A stretch of DNA of 64,000 bases from SHVZ01 sp041906305 (lineage in GTDB: Bacteria; Pseudomonadota; Alphaproteobacteria; SHVZ01), in NCBI GenBank assembly GCA_041906305.1, contig JAYRJL010000003.1:558001-622000 (forward strand), given 5' to 3'. Below, in pieces: positions 1 to 10,071 of the stretch (positions are counted from its first letter, which is position 1; each line of letters opens with the position of its first letter). The position numbers were made by a program, and so were the translations under genes. The notes beneath the pieces were generated by a model, which saw only the letters and a list, made by a program, of their open reading frames with translations, searched no databases and was not told where the DNA came from.

Positions 1-1767
1 GTCGTCGTGATCGGCGGCGGGCTGACCGCGATCGACACGGCGACCGAGGCGCGCGCCTACTATCCGCTGCAGGTCGAGAAGTTCAGGAAGCGCTACGAAG
101 CCCTGGTCGCCGAGGAAGGCGAAGCCCATGTCCGAGGCGGCTGGACCGCCGAGGAGGCGGAAGTCGCCGAGGAATTCCTGGCGCATGCCAGGGCGCTGGC
201 GGCACCGGGTGCCGACAAGGACCAGCTGATCGACGAATGGGGCGGCGTCACCATCGCCTATCGACGGCGGCTGGTCGACGCGCCGAGCTACACGCTGAAC
301 CACGAAGAGGTCGAGAAGGCGCTCGAGGAAGGCATCCGCTTCGCCGAGAACCTGTCTCCGGTCGAGGTCGAGCTCGACCTCCACGAGCACGCGAAGGCGG
401 TGGTCTTCGAGCGCGACGGCACCTCGGTGCGCCTGCCGGCCCGCGCCGTGCTGATGGCCGCGGGAACCCAGCCGAACACCGTGCTCGCCCGCGAGATGGA
501 AGGCAGGATCGAGCTCGACGGAAAGTACTTCCGCACCATCGACGAGGACGGGAAGCCGGTGACGCCGGAGCGTGTGTCGAAGCCCGAGACGCCGCATGTG
601 CTGCTGGCAATCGAGCCGGATGGCCGCGCGCTCAGCTTCTTCGGCGACCTGCATCCGACCTTCGCCGGCAACGTCGTGAAGGCGATGGGCGGCACGAAGC
701 AGGGCTATCCGGTGGTGAGCCGGACTCTGGCCAAGCGCGCGCCGACCCCGGTCACGCGCGCGGACATGTTCGCGGCGCTCGACGACGGGCTCCGGGCCCG
801 CGTGCACGCGATCCATCGCCTGACGCCGAACATCGTCGAGATCGTGGTCAAGGCGCCGTTCGCGGCCGAGGCCTTCCACCCGGGCCAGTTCTATCGCCTG
901 CAGAACTACGAGACCAAGGCGCGCCGCGCCGGCTCGACCCTGCTGACGATGGAAGGCCTCGCCGTCACCGGCGCCTCGGTCGACCGCACGGACGGCCTGG
1001 TGTCAACCATCGTGCTCGAGATGGGCGGGTCCTCCGACCTTTGCGCCGAGCTTGAGGCCGGCGAGCCGGTGATCCTGATGGGTCCGACCGGCATGCCGAC
1101 CGAGACGCCGGCCGGCGAGACCGCGATCCTCATCGGCGGCGGCCTCGGCAATGCGGTGCTGTTCTCGATCGGCGCGGCACTCCGCGCGCAAGGATCGAGG
1201 GTCCTCTACTTCGCCGGCTACAAGAGCGCGGCCGACCGCTACAAGATCGAGGAGATCGAGGCGGCGGCCGACGTCATCGTCTGGTCGTGCGACCAGGCCG
1301 GGCTGACGCCGACGCGCCCGCAGGATCTCTCCTTCACCGGCAACATCATCGAGGCGATGACCGCCTACGCGCGGGGCGAGCTGGGCGCCAGGCCGATCGA
1401 CCTCAAGGACGCCGACCGGCTGATCGTGATCGGGTCCGACCGCATGATGGCCGCGGTGGCCCACGCCCGCGAAGGCGTGCTCAAGGCCTATCTCAAGCCG
1501 AGCCTGGTCGCGATCGCGTCGATCAACTCGCCGATGCAATGCATGATGAAGGAGATCTGCGCCCAGTGCCTGCAGACGCAGGTCGATCCGGTGACCGGCA
1601 AGGAGACCGTGGTGTTCTCCTGCTTCAACCAGGACCAGCCGCTGGGCACGGTGGACTTCGACATGCTGCGCCAGCGCCTGTCGCAGAACGGCGCGCAGGA
1701 GAAGCTGGCGGCGCTCTGGATCGACAAGTGCCTGAAGCAGATCGGCCGAAGGCCGGTCGCCGCTTAA
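1..1767 (+). CDS. Flavin/NAD(P) oxidoreductase with PyrK-like C-terminal half (5' end outside window)
   Basis: The frame is open from base 1, so the N-terminus is missing; 588 residues are visible. A Rossmann motif (VIGGGL, about residue 3-8) and AAGTQPN (about 153-159) belong to a GltD-like pyridine-nucleotide oxidoreductase. From about residue 250 a ferredoxin-reductase-like module follows (HPGQFY near 294, IGGGLGN near 378). It ends in a C-x5-C-x2-C cluster plus one later Cys (about 514-541), resembling the [2Fe-2S] site of dihydroorotate dehydrogenase electron-transfer subunits. I infer an electron-transfer flavoprotein linking NAD(P)H to an iron-sulfur centre; the substrate cannot be read. 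Its stop lies in a TTAA shared with the convergent glutathione transferase gene. Confidence 0.75.
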   Translation, partial: VVVIGGGLTAIDTATEARAYYPLQVEKFRKRYEALVAEEGEAHVRGGWTAEEAEVAEEFLAHARALAAPGADKDQLIDEWGGVTIAYRRRLVDAPSYTLNHEEVEKALEEGIRFAENLSPVEVELDLHEHAKAVVFERDGTSVRLPARAVLMAAGTQPNTVLAREMEGRIELDGKYFRTIDEDGKPVTPERVSKPETPHVLLAIEPDGRALSFFGDLHPTFAGNVVKAMGGTKQGYPVVSRTLAKRAPTPVTRADMFAALDDGLRARVHAIHRLTPNIVEIVVKAPFAAEAFHPGQFYRLQNYETKARRAGSTLLTMEGLAVTGASVDRTDGLVSTIVLEMGGSSDLCAELEAGEPVILMGPTGMPTETPAGETAILIGGGLGNAVLFSIGAALRAQGSRVLYFAGYKSAADRYKIEEIEAAADVIVWSCDQAGLTPTRPQDLSFTGNIIEAMTAYARGELGARPIDLKDADRLIVIGSDRMMAAVAHAREGVLKAYLKPSLVAIASINSPMQCMMKEICAQCLQTQVDPVTGKETVVFSCFNQDQPLGTVDFDMLRQRLSQNGAQEKLAALWIDKCLKQIGRRPVAA

Positions 1768-2384
1768 GCGAAGTTCCGCTGGAACACCTCGGCCGCGCCC
1801 GGATGGGTGTCGGCCTTTAGCGCGACCGCGTGGACCTTCGGGCAGTTGGCCTTGAACCAGGCGCGCGTCGGACGCCAATGGGTCATGGCGCCGAGGTAGA
1901 TGTCGAGCGCCGAGAAGCGCTCGCCCAGGAACCACGGCCCTTTCACCGCCTCCTCGACCATCAGCCAGTTCCTGCAGCGCTGCTCGATCGCGCCCTTGGT
2001 CAGCGCCTTCTGGTTGGCCTCGCCCGCGATCCATTTTTGCGGCACGTCGCCGACCGCGAAGGTCGGGTAGATCGCCGCGACCAGGAACACGAGCCAACGG
2101 AGGAAGTCCGGCCGCGTCGGATCGCCGGGCGGCGGCGCCAGCCCCGCTTCCGGCCTGAGCTCGGAGAGATAGAGGACGATCGCGGCACTCTCGGTCATCA
2201 CGCGGCCGTCCGGGAGGATCAGGGTCGGCAGCTGGCCGAGCGGATTCAGCTTCAGCAGCCGTTCCTGTCCCTTGCCGCGCGGGTCGACGGTCTCGATGTC
2301 ATAGGCAAGGCCGGCGGTCGCGAGCGCGGCTTCCGCGATCGTCGAACCCCAGCCTTCGAGCGCCAGCAGCGTGTACCTGGACAT
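1764..2384 (-). CDS. Glutathione S-transferase family protein
   Basis: This 206-residue protein has the usual GST length. The N-terminal thioredoxin-like domain carries GWGST near the start, a cis-proline segment (GQLPTL) and the TES glutathione-binding turn about residues 52-68; the rest fits the all-helical C-terminal domain. The family conjugates glutathione to electrophiles or acts in redox repair in the cytoplasm; the substrate is not predictable. The ATG at 2384 gives the normal N-terminus (MSRYTLLALEG). The frame stays open upstream only because of high G+C. It lies 11 bases downstream of the DMT permease gene and probably shares its transcript. Confidence 0.85.
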   Translation of the reverse strand: MSRYTLLALEGWGSTIAEAALATAGLAYDIETVDPRGKGQERLLKLNPLGQLPTLILPDGRVMTESAAIVLYLSELRPEAGLAPPPGDPTRPDFLRWLVFLVAAIYPTFAVGDVPQKWIAGEANQKALTKGAIEQRCRNWLMVEEAVKGPWFLGERFSALDIYLGAMTHWRPTRAWFKANCPKVHAVALKADTHPGAAEVFQRNFA

Positions 2385-2395
2385 GGATGCCTCCC

Positions 2396-3298
2396 TCATT
2401 TTCCGGCAGTTCGCACCATCAGCACCGTCGCCGACAGCATGACGAGAGCGCCGAGACCTTCGGTCGCGGTGTAGCGCTCGGCGAACACAAGGACGCCAAC
2501 CGCGACCGCGATCGCCGGCGAGACGAAGGAATAGCCGCTGGCCGCCGTCGGCCCCCAGGCATCGAGCAGACGAAGATAGATCGTGTAGGCGGCCACCGAT
2601 CCGCCCAAGGTCAGGAAGGCCCAGCCGGCCAGCACCTTCGGATCGGCGAAAGCGGCGAACAGCGCCGGGGTCGGCGTCTCCATCGCGGCCGAAGCGACGG
2701 CAAGGCCGGCACCGCCGAAGATGCAGTGCCAGCCGGCGACGACGAGCGCGGGGAACTCGCGCGCGAGCGGCCGGGTGAACACGGAGCCCAAGCAGAAGGC
2801 GAGCGTGCCGGCGACGATCGCCAGCGTCCCGGCCAAGGTCTCCGGCGACGGATCGATGCTCGACCGGCCCTCGAACATCACGAGCAGGCCTGAGACGCCG
2901 AGCACGACCGCGGCGAGCCGGGTCCAGGAGAAGCGGTCCTGCCTCGCCAGCACCGCCATGATGAAGATCGCGACCGGGATCAGCGACAGGTTGATGATCG
3001 CGGCGAAGCCGCTCGGCACGTAGCGCATGGCCCAGAACGTCGGCGCGTAGCAGAGCGTATTGACCAGCAGCGCGGTCCACAGCAGCCGGAACCAGCGGCC
3101 GGATACGCTCAGGCGGTGGCCGGCGACGGCCGCCATCGCCAGCAGGATCGGCCCGGCGCTGAGGAAGCGGCACGCGGCGAAGAACACCGGCGGCAGCACT
3201 TCCACGCCCGCGCGAATCGCGATCCAGGTGAGTCCCCAGATCGCGCACATGACGCCGAAGAGGAAGAGCTGCCAGGCGCGGGCGCCGTCTAACTGCAT
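2396..3298 (-). CDS. EamA/DMT-family permease
   Basis: This 300-residue inner-membrane protein consists almost entirely of hydrophobic segments, compatible with ten transmembrane helices in two EamA repeats. The N-terminal WGLTWIAIRAG segment is typical of RhaT/YedA-type drug/metabolite exporters, and the second half repeats the pattern (LGGSVAAYTIYL, FAERYT). The family exports amino acids or other small metabolites; the substrate is unknown. The ATG at 3298 begins MQLDGARAWQLF just before the first helix. It is followed by the GST gene in the same direction. Confidence 0.85.
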   Translation of the reverse strand: MQLDGARAWQLFLFGVMCAIWGLTWIAIRAGVEVLPPVFFAACRFLSAGPILLAMAAVAGHRLSVSGRWFRLLWTALLVNTLCYAPTFWAMRYVPSGFAAIINLSLIPVAIFIMAVLARQDRFSWTRLAAVVLGVSGLLVMFEGRSSIDPSPETLAGTLAIVAGTLAFCLGSVFTRPLAREFPALVVAGWHCIFGGAGLAVASAAMETPTPALFAAFADPKVLAGWAFLTLGGSVAAYTIYLRLLDAWGPTAASGYSFVSPAIAVAVGVLVFAERYTATEGLGALVMLSATVLMVRTAGK

Positions 3299-3340
3299 GA
3301 AGGGTTAGAATGGCGCCGTCGTGCGGCGGCGGTCAATGGC

Positions 3341-3829
3341 CTATCGGCCGATCCGGACCATCGGGCCCCGATCGCCGCCGAGGCGATCGAAGGACAGCAT
3401 CATGCCACGCGCCGCCGCGGCGCCCTGCACCGCTTCGATCATCGAGAGAAGCTGGAGCCGCGCATCCAGATGCTCGTCCTCGCGTAGGTTCGACATGATC
3501 AGCCAGTTGCCGCCGGAGACGGACTTGCTCCGCGGGCGTCGGCCGACATAGAGCTCGAAATGCCGATTGGCGAGCCAATGCACCTCGAGGACCGCCGGCA
3601 TCGGCGACGCATCGTCCTCGAGCAGCAGCACGTCGACATACGTACGGAGGTATTCGGCCGCGGTCGACCAGGACTCGGCGACCTGCAGGAACGAGGCGAG
3701 GTCGCGCGGCAGGACCGTCAGGAACTCCGGCCGCGCGGCCGAGAACGCCGGCCGCCGGCGCGCGCCGACATGCCAGCTCATGATCACCTGCCGAGGATCG
3801 ACCGATCCTAGGATCGGGTGACGGATCAC
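3341..3829 (-). CDS. Conserved-looking hypothetical protein
   Basis: I do not recognise this 162-residue protein. It is soluble, without signal peptide or membrane segment, with mixed alpha/beta composition (LEVHWLANRHFELYVGRRP, then a helical LDARLQLLSMIEAVQG stretch). The GTG at 3829 has a strong GGAGGG ribosome site six bases upstream. An internal ATG at 3781 (MSWHVGARRRP) is the alternative start. It lies just downstream of the Usg gene, and its ribosome site sits in the 3' arm of a hairpin. The overlapping frame on the same strand has a less protein-like composition. Confidence 0.55.
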   Translation of the reverse strand: MIRHPILGSVDPRQVIMSWHVGARRRPAFSAARPEFLTVLPRDLASFLQVAESWSTAAEYLRTYVDVLLLEDDASPMPAVLEVHWLANRHFELYVGRRPRSKSVSGGNWLIMSNLREDEHLDARLQLLSMIEAVQGAAAARGMMLSFDRLGGDRGPMVRIGR

Positions 3830-3837
3830 CGAATGCC

Positions 3838-3861
3838 CTCCGCCCGTCTTTCCGGGCGGAG
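3838..3861 (-). promoter_or_regulatory. Hairpin that buries the ribosome site of the next gene
   Basis: On the minus strand a perfect 9-bp stem (CTCCGCCCG / CGGGCGGAG) with a six-base GAAAGA loop starts eight bases after the Usg stop codon. The 3' arm contains the GGAG used by the gene starting at 3829. No T-run follows, so an intrinsic terminator is unlikely. Masking of the ribosome site is the inference. Confidence 0.5.
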
Positions 3862-3869
3862 TCTATCAC

Positions 3870-4133
3870 TCAGTGCAGGCGGAACTCCGTGCCCACCAGC
3901 CTGAACTCCGCCGGCTTGACCACCCCGGCCGAGCAGACCTTCACGGAGTGGAGCTTGCCGTCGAGGTTGCGGGTCCAGAAATCGAGGAACTTGATCAGCC
4001 CCGGGAATTTCGGCGCCAAGTCGAGCGCCTGCCAGACGTAGCTCTGCAGGAGCTTCGGGTGGTCGGGCATGTGGTAGAGGATTTCAGCAGTGGTCAGCCG
4101 GTAACCTTCCAGCTGACGGGCCAGGTCGCTCAT
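3870..4133 (-). CDS. Usg family protein
   Basis: This 87-residue cytoplasmic protein has the hallmark sequence of the small alphaproteobacterial Usg family: GYRLTTAEILYHMPDHP near the N-terminus, QSYVWQALDLAPKFP in the middle, and LHSVKV then KPAEFR near the end. The biochemical role of the family is not established. The ATG at 4133 gives the complete family length. It is transcribed away from groES, leaving about 250 bases of shared upstream DNA. Confidence 0.85.
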   Translation of the reverse strand: MSDLARQLEGYRLTTAEILYHMPDHPKLLQSYVWQALDLAPKFPGLIKFLDFWTRNLDGKLHSVKVCSAGVVKPAEFRLVGTEFRLH

Positions 4134-4279
4134 CTACGCTCCTTCCATCAAGGTACGCGGATAACCTTCCGACGAGGGGAAGCGTGCCACGAGTCACGGC
4201 CGATCACAAATAAAAACTCATTATATCAATAGCTTAGCAGCCCATGAGCAAGACTGCTGCCAATTCAATCCCCATGCCC

Positions 4280-4308
4280 TTGACAGGGGAACCCAGCCCC
4301 CCTACTTC
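4280..4308 (+). promoter_or_regulatory. Putative sigma-70-type promoter of groESL
   Basis: A consensus TTGACA (-35, 4280-4285) is followed after 17 bases by TACTTC (weak -10, 4303-4308). Transcription would start inside the CIRCE operator that follows, the usual geometry for HrcA repression. Confidence 0.6.
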
Positions 4309-4309
4309 C

Positions 4310-4336
4310 TTGGCACTCACCGAGGGTGAGTGCTAA
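4310..4336 (+). promoter_or_regulatory. CIRCE operator (HrcA binding site)
   Basis: The inverted repeat TTGGCACTC-N9-GAGTGCTAA matches the CIRCE consensus TTAGCACTC-N9-GAGTGCTAA at all but one base, with exactly nine spacer bases. It lies 44 bases before groES and overlaps the predicted transcription start. HrcA would repress groESL here; hrcA itself is not in the window. Confidence 0.95.
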
Positions 4337-4380
4337 CAAGCGCCCCTCGGCGACCACCAAAGAAGCGAATGGAGGGTTAC

Positions 4381-4695
4381 ATGAAGTTCAGGCCGCTGCA
4401 CGACCGCGTCGTGGTCAAGCGGGTCGACGGCGACACCAAGTCGTCGGGCGGCATCATCATTCCGGACACCGCCAAGGAGAAGCCGATGGAAGGCGAGATC
4501 GTCGCCGTCGGCCCGGGCGCGCGGGATGAGAAGGGGCAGATTCAGGCGCTCGACGTCAAGGCGGGCGACCGGGTCCTGTTCGGCAAGTGGTCGGGCACCG
4601 AGGTCAAGCTCGATGGGGTCGAGTACCTCATCATGAAGGAGTCCGACATCATGGGAATCATCGAAGGTTCCTCGGCCAAGAAGAAGGCCGCTTAA
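4381..4695 (+). CDS. groES: Co-chaperonin GroES
   Basis: This 104-residue protein has the full GroES pattern: MKFRPLHDRVVVKR at the start, the mobile loop with GGIIIPDTAKEKP (about 22-34), GEIVAVGPGA, and VLFGKWSGTEVKLDG near the end. It caps the GroEL chamber during ATP-driven folding in the cytoplasm. The ATG at 4381 is preceded by GGAGGG; an in-frame upstream start at 4330 would fall inside the CIRCE operator and is rejected. It is cotranscribed with groEL, 15 bases downstream, under CIRCE/HrcA control. Confidence 0.97.
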   Translation: MKFRPLHDRVVVKRVDGDTKSSGGIIIPDTAKEKPMEGEIVAVGPGARDEKGQIQALDVKAGDRVLFGKWSGTEVKLDGVEYLIMKESDIMGIIEGSSAKKKAA

Positions 4696-4710
4696 GGAGG
4701 ATTTGAGAAC

Positions 4711-6357
<1,647 letters not shown>

Positions 6358-6386
6358 GTCGGTCGACCGAGCCAGGCTTAAGGAAG

Positions 6387-6420
6387 GGGCCGCGGAGAGA
6401 TCCGCGGCCCTTTCTCTTTT
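6387..6420 (+). terminator. Intrinsic terminator of groESL
   Basis: A perfect 10-bp stem (GGGCCGCGGA / TCCGCGGCCC) with a GAGA tetraloop is followed directly by TTTCTCTTTT, 29 bases after the groEL stop. Confidence 0.93.
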
Positions 6421-6444
6421 CAGGATCGGCTAGGATCGGCCCGC

Positions 6445-7383
6445 ATGGACGCGATCCTCAACGTCTCGGTCCCGGTCTTCGCGATCATCCTCGGCGGATA
6501 TCTCGCCGCGCGCTCGGGCCTGCTCGGCCAGGGCTCGACCGGGGCGCTCAACGCCTTCGTCTACTACTTCGCCCTTCCCCCGCTCCTGTTCCTGTCGATG
6601 GCGCGGGTGCCGCTGGGCCAGATCTTCCACTGGTCCTATCTCGGCGCGTATACGATCGGCCTGCTCGGCACCGCGCTTCTCTCGCTGGTCGCCGGCCTCG
6701 TCGTCTTCCGCCGGCACGCCGCGGAGCTGCCTCTGCAGGCGATGACCGCGGTCTTCTCCAACACCGGCTACATGGGCGTGCCGCTGTTCCTGACCGCCTT
6801 CGGCGAGAAGGGCGTGCTGCCGGCGCTGATCCTGACCGTGTTCAACGGCGCGGTGATCGTGGGCGCGGTCGTCGTCCTGATCGAGTTCGCCTCGGCCAAG
6901 AGCGGCAATCCGGTCCGGATCTTCCGCGACGTCTTCGTGGCTTTGCTCAAGAACCCGCTGGTGATGTCGGCCGTCGTCGGCGTCGCGTGGTCGGCGATGG
7001 GCCTGCCGCTGCCGAAGCCGCTGACCAACCTCTGCGAGATCCTCGGCGCGTCCTCCAGCCCCTGCGCTCTGTTCGCCATGGGATTGTCGCTGGTCGCGCA
7101 CAAGGGCGGCGGCGACGCACGAGAGACCGGCTGGCTCGTCTTTCTCAAGCTGATCGTCCAGCCGGCGCTGACGTTCTGGCTCGCCTATGCCGTCTTCGGC
7201 CTCGATCCGTTCTGGGCGAGCTCGGCCGTGATCCTGGCGTCCCTTCCGACCGGCGCGCTGACCTTCGTCGTCGCGCAGCGCTACGGCCTCTACGTCGCCC
7301 CCGCCACCCAGGCGACGCTGATCTCGACCGTGCTTTCGGTTGTCACGGTCTCGGCGCTTCTTGCCTGGTTCGAGATCGGCTGA
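6445..7383 (+). CDS. AEC-family (auxin efflux carrier-type) permease
   Basis: This 312-residue membrane protein consists of hydrophobic helices in two halves, as in the AEC/MleP family. It opens with NVSVPVFAIILGGYLAARSG, and the second half has NPLVMSAVVGVAWS and SLPTGALTFVVAQRYG. Members move organic acids or related anions across the inner membrane; the substrate is unknown. The ATG at 6445 begins directly at the first helix. It sits between the groEL terminator and pepN. Confidence 0.87.
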   Translation: MDAILNVSVPVFAIILGGYLAARSGLLGQGSTGALNAFVYYFALPPLLFLSMARVPLGQIFHWSYLGAYTIGLLGTALLSLVAGLVVFRRHAAELPLQAMTAVFSNTGYMGVPLFLTAFGEKGVLPALILTVFNGAVIVGAVVVLIEFASAKSGNPVRIFRDVFVALLKNPLVMSAVVGVAWSAMGLPLPKPLTNLCEILGASSSPCALFAMGLSLVAHKGGGDARETGWLVFLKLIVQPALTFWLAYAVFGLDPFWASSAVILASLPTGALTFVVAQRYGLYVAPATQATLISTVLSVVTVSALLAWFEIG

Positions 7384-7435
7384 GCCCTGCTACGATCCGC
7401 GTTACCGCATTCGCTCGAAGCCTACCGAGGACGCC

Positions 7436-10069
7436 ATGACCGCCGCCGCGCCGAAGACGATCCGCCGCGAGGACTACACCCCGCCGCCGTTCCTGATCGA
7501 CTCCGTCGACCTCCAGGTCGAGCTCGGCACGACGTCGACCGAGGTCGGCGCGCGGCTCTCGGTCAGGCGCAATCCCGAGGCCAGGACCCGGCCGGCGGAC
7601 CTCGTCCTCGACGGCAAGAAGCTCGAGCTGGTCTCGGTCCTCCTGAACGAGCAGCCGGCGGACCATGAGACCGGCGAGGAGTCGCTGACCGTCAAGAGCG
7701 TGCCCGACAGCTTCACTCTCGACATCGCGACGCGGATCAAGCCGCAGGAAAACACCGAGCTCACCGGCCTCTACAAGTCCAAGGACCTCTACTGCACCCA
7801 ATGCGAGGCCGAGGGCTTCCGCCGGATCACCTACTTCCTCGACCGCCCCGACGTCATGTCGCGCTACACCACGACGATCACAGCCGACCGCAAGACGGCG
7901 CCGGTCCTGCTCTCCAACGGCAACCTGGTCGCCTCGGGCGATCTCAGCGAAGGCCGGCACTTCGCCAGGTGGGAGGATCCATTTCCGAAGCCGGCCTACC
8001 TGTTCGCGCTGGTTGCCGGGCCGCTCGAATCCCTCGACGACGTCTTCGTCACCCGATCCGGCCGCAAGGTCAGCCTGCACATCTATGTCCGCCCCGGCGA
8101 CGTGAAGCGCTGCCGGCACGCGATGGACTCGCTGAAGAAGTCGATGAAGTGGGACGAGGACGTCTACGGCCTCGAATACGACCTCGACATCTTCATGATC
8201 GTCGCGGTCGACGACTTCAACATGGGCGCGATGGAGAACAAGGGCCTCAACATCTTCAATTCGAAGCTGGTCCTCGCCGACCCGGACACCGCAACCGACG
8301 CCGACTACCACGCGATCGAGGCCGTGATCGCGCACGAGTACTTCCACAACTGGACCGGCAACCGCGTCACCTGCCAGGACTGGTTCCAGCTCTCGCTCAA
8401 GGAAGGCCTGACGGTCTTCCGCGACCAGCAATTCTCCGCCGACATGGGATCGGCCGCGACCACCCGCATCGGCGAGGTCAGGGGCCTGCGCGCCGGGCAA
8501 TTCCCCGAGGACGCGAGCCCGATGGCGCATCCGGTGCGCCCGGACAGCTACATCGAGATCAACAATTTCTACACCGCGACCGTCTACCAGAAGGGCGCCG
8601 AGGTGGTCCGCATGCAGCACACGCTGCTAGGCCATGAAGGCTTCCGGAAGGGCATGGATCTCTATTTCAAGCGCCACGACGGTCAGGCGGTGACCTGTGA
8701 CGATTTCGTTCGTGCGATGGAGGATGCCAACGGCGCGGACCTGAAGCAGTTCCGCCTCTGGTACGCCCAGGCCGGCACGCCCGAGCTCGAGGTTGACGGC
8801 AGCTACGATCCCGCGACCAGGCGCTACACGATGACCGTCGGCCAGAGCCTGCGACCGACGCCGGGTCAGCCCGACAAGCAGCCGATGCACATCCCGCTCG
8901 CCGTGGGACTCCTCGACGGCGCCGGACGCGACATCGCGCTCAGGCTCGAAGGCGAGGCCAAGGCGGGCGGCACGACGCGGGTCCTCGACGTCAAGACCGC
9001 GCGCGACACCTTCGTCTTCGAGGACGTCGCGGAGAAGCCGGTCGCCTCGCTGCTGCGCGGGTTCTCGGCGCCGGTGAAGATGACGGCGCCGCGCTCGGAC
9101 GCCGAGCTCAGCTTCCTGATGGCGCATGACAGCGATCCCTTTGCGCGCTGGGAGGCGGGCCAGCAGCTCTCGGCCAAGCTGATCCTCGGCATGGTCGAGG
9201 CGCGCCGCGTGGGCCAGCCGATGGTCGTGCCGGACAACTTCGTCGATGCGGTCCGCCGCACGCTCGACGACCAGCGCCTCGACCGCGCGCTGATCGCGGA
9301 CGCGACGACGCTTCCCGGCATCGCCTATCTCGGCGAGTTGATGGGCGAGATCGACATCGACGGGCTGTGGGCGGCGCGCGAGCATTTGCGCAAGACGCTG
9401 GCGAAGCGGCTGTCGGACCGCTGGGATGCGCTCTACGAGGCGAACCGGGTGTCCGGAGCCTATCGTTTCGACGCCGACGACGTCGGCCGGCGCAGCCTCC
9501 GCAACGTCTCGCTTTCCTATCTGACCGCCGAGGACAGCCGAGAGGCGCGCCGGCGCGCGGCGCTCCACTTCGAGACCGCGGCCAACATGACCGACTCCGT
9601 CGCTGGCCTCGCGCGTCTCGCCGAGCTTGGCGGCATCGAGGGCCAGTTCGCGCTCGACCGGTTCTACGACCGCTGGAAGGACCAGGGTCTGGTGCTCGAC
9701 AAGTGGTTCGCGATCCAGGCCCAGGCGCCTGCGCCCGACGCGCTGGAGCGGATCAGGAAGCTGGTGGACCATCCGGCCTACGACCGGAAGAACCCGAACA
9801 AAGTGCGCGCGCTCATCGGCGCCTTCGCCGGCGGCAATCCGGTCCGCTTCCACGACGCGGCCGGCGGCGGCTACCGCTTCCTCGCCGACCAGGTGATCGC
9901 GACCGACAAGTTCAATCCGCAGGTCGCCGCCCGCCTGGTCGGGCCGCTGGGACGCTGGCGCCGCTACGACAAGCCGCGCCAGGCCCTGATGAAAGCCGAG
10001 CTGCAACGCATCGTCGCCGAGCCGGGCCTCTCGAAGGACGTGTTCGAGATCGCCTCGAAGAGCCTCTGA
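7436..10069 (+). CDS. pepN: Aminopeptidase N (M1 family)
   Basis: This 877-residue cytoplasmic zinc peptidase has the length of proteobacterial PepN. It carries the exopeptidase motif GAMEN (about 264-268), the zinc motif HEYFH (about 300-304) and the downstream zinc-ligand Glu in LKEGLT about 19 residues later. QCEAEGFRRITYFLDRPDV is a typical N-terminal segment of the family. It releases N-terminal residues from peptides. The ATG at 7436 (MTAAAPKTIRRED) gives the family N-terminus; the longer open frame overlapping the AEC gene is rejected. chrA starts two bases after the stop. Confidence 0.96.
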   Translation: MTAAAPKTIRREDYTPPPFLIDSVDLQVELGTTSTEVGARLSVRRNPEARTRPADLVLDGKKLELVSVLLNEQPADHETGEESLTVKSVPDSFTLDIATRIKPQENTELTGLYKSKDLYCTQCEAEGFRRITYFLDRPDVMSRYTTTITADRKTAPVLLSNGNLVASGDLSEGRHFARWEDPFPKPAYLFALVAGPLESLDDVFVTRSGRKVSLHIYVRPGDVKRCRHAMDSLKKSMKWDEDVYGLEYDLDIFMIVAVDDFNMGAMENKGLNIFNSKLVLADPDTATDADYHAIEAVIAHEYFHNWTGNRVTCQDWFQLSLKEGLTVFRDQQFSADMGSAATTRIGEVRGLRAGQFPEDASPMAHPVRPDSYIEINNFYTATVYQKGAEVVRMQHTLLGHEGFRKGMDLYFKRHDGQAVTCDDFVRAMEDANGADLKQFRLWYAQAGTPELEVDGSYDPATRRYTMTVGQSLRPTPGQPDKQPMHIPLAVGLLDGAGRDIALRLEGEAKAGGTTRVLDVKTARDTFVFEDVAEKPVASLLRGFSAPVKMTAPRSDAELSFLMAHDSDPFARWEAGQQLSAKLILGMVEARRVGQPMVVPDNFVDAVRRTLDDQRLDRALIADATTLPGIAYLGELMGEIDIDGLWAAREHLRKTLAKRLSDRWDALYEANRVSGAYRFDADDVGRRSLRNVSLSYLTAEDSREARRRAALHFETAANMTDSVAGLARLAELGGIEGQFALDRFYDRWKDQGLVLDKWFAIQAQAPAPDALERIRKLVDHPAYDRKNPNKVRALIGAFAGGNPVRFHDAAGGGYRFLADQVIATDKFNPQVAARLVGPLGRWRRYDKPRQALMKAELQRIVAEPGLSKDVFEIASKSL

Positions 10070-10071
10070 GC

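Noticed and set aside
7343..10006. Long minus-strand frames opposite pepN
   Set aside because: They mirror the codon structure of pepN, have no ribosome sites and no recognisable domains.
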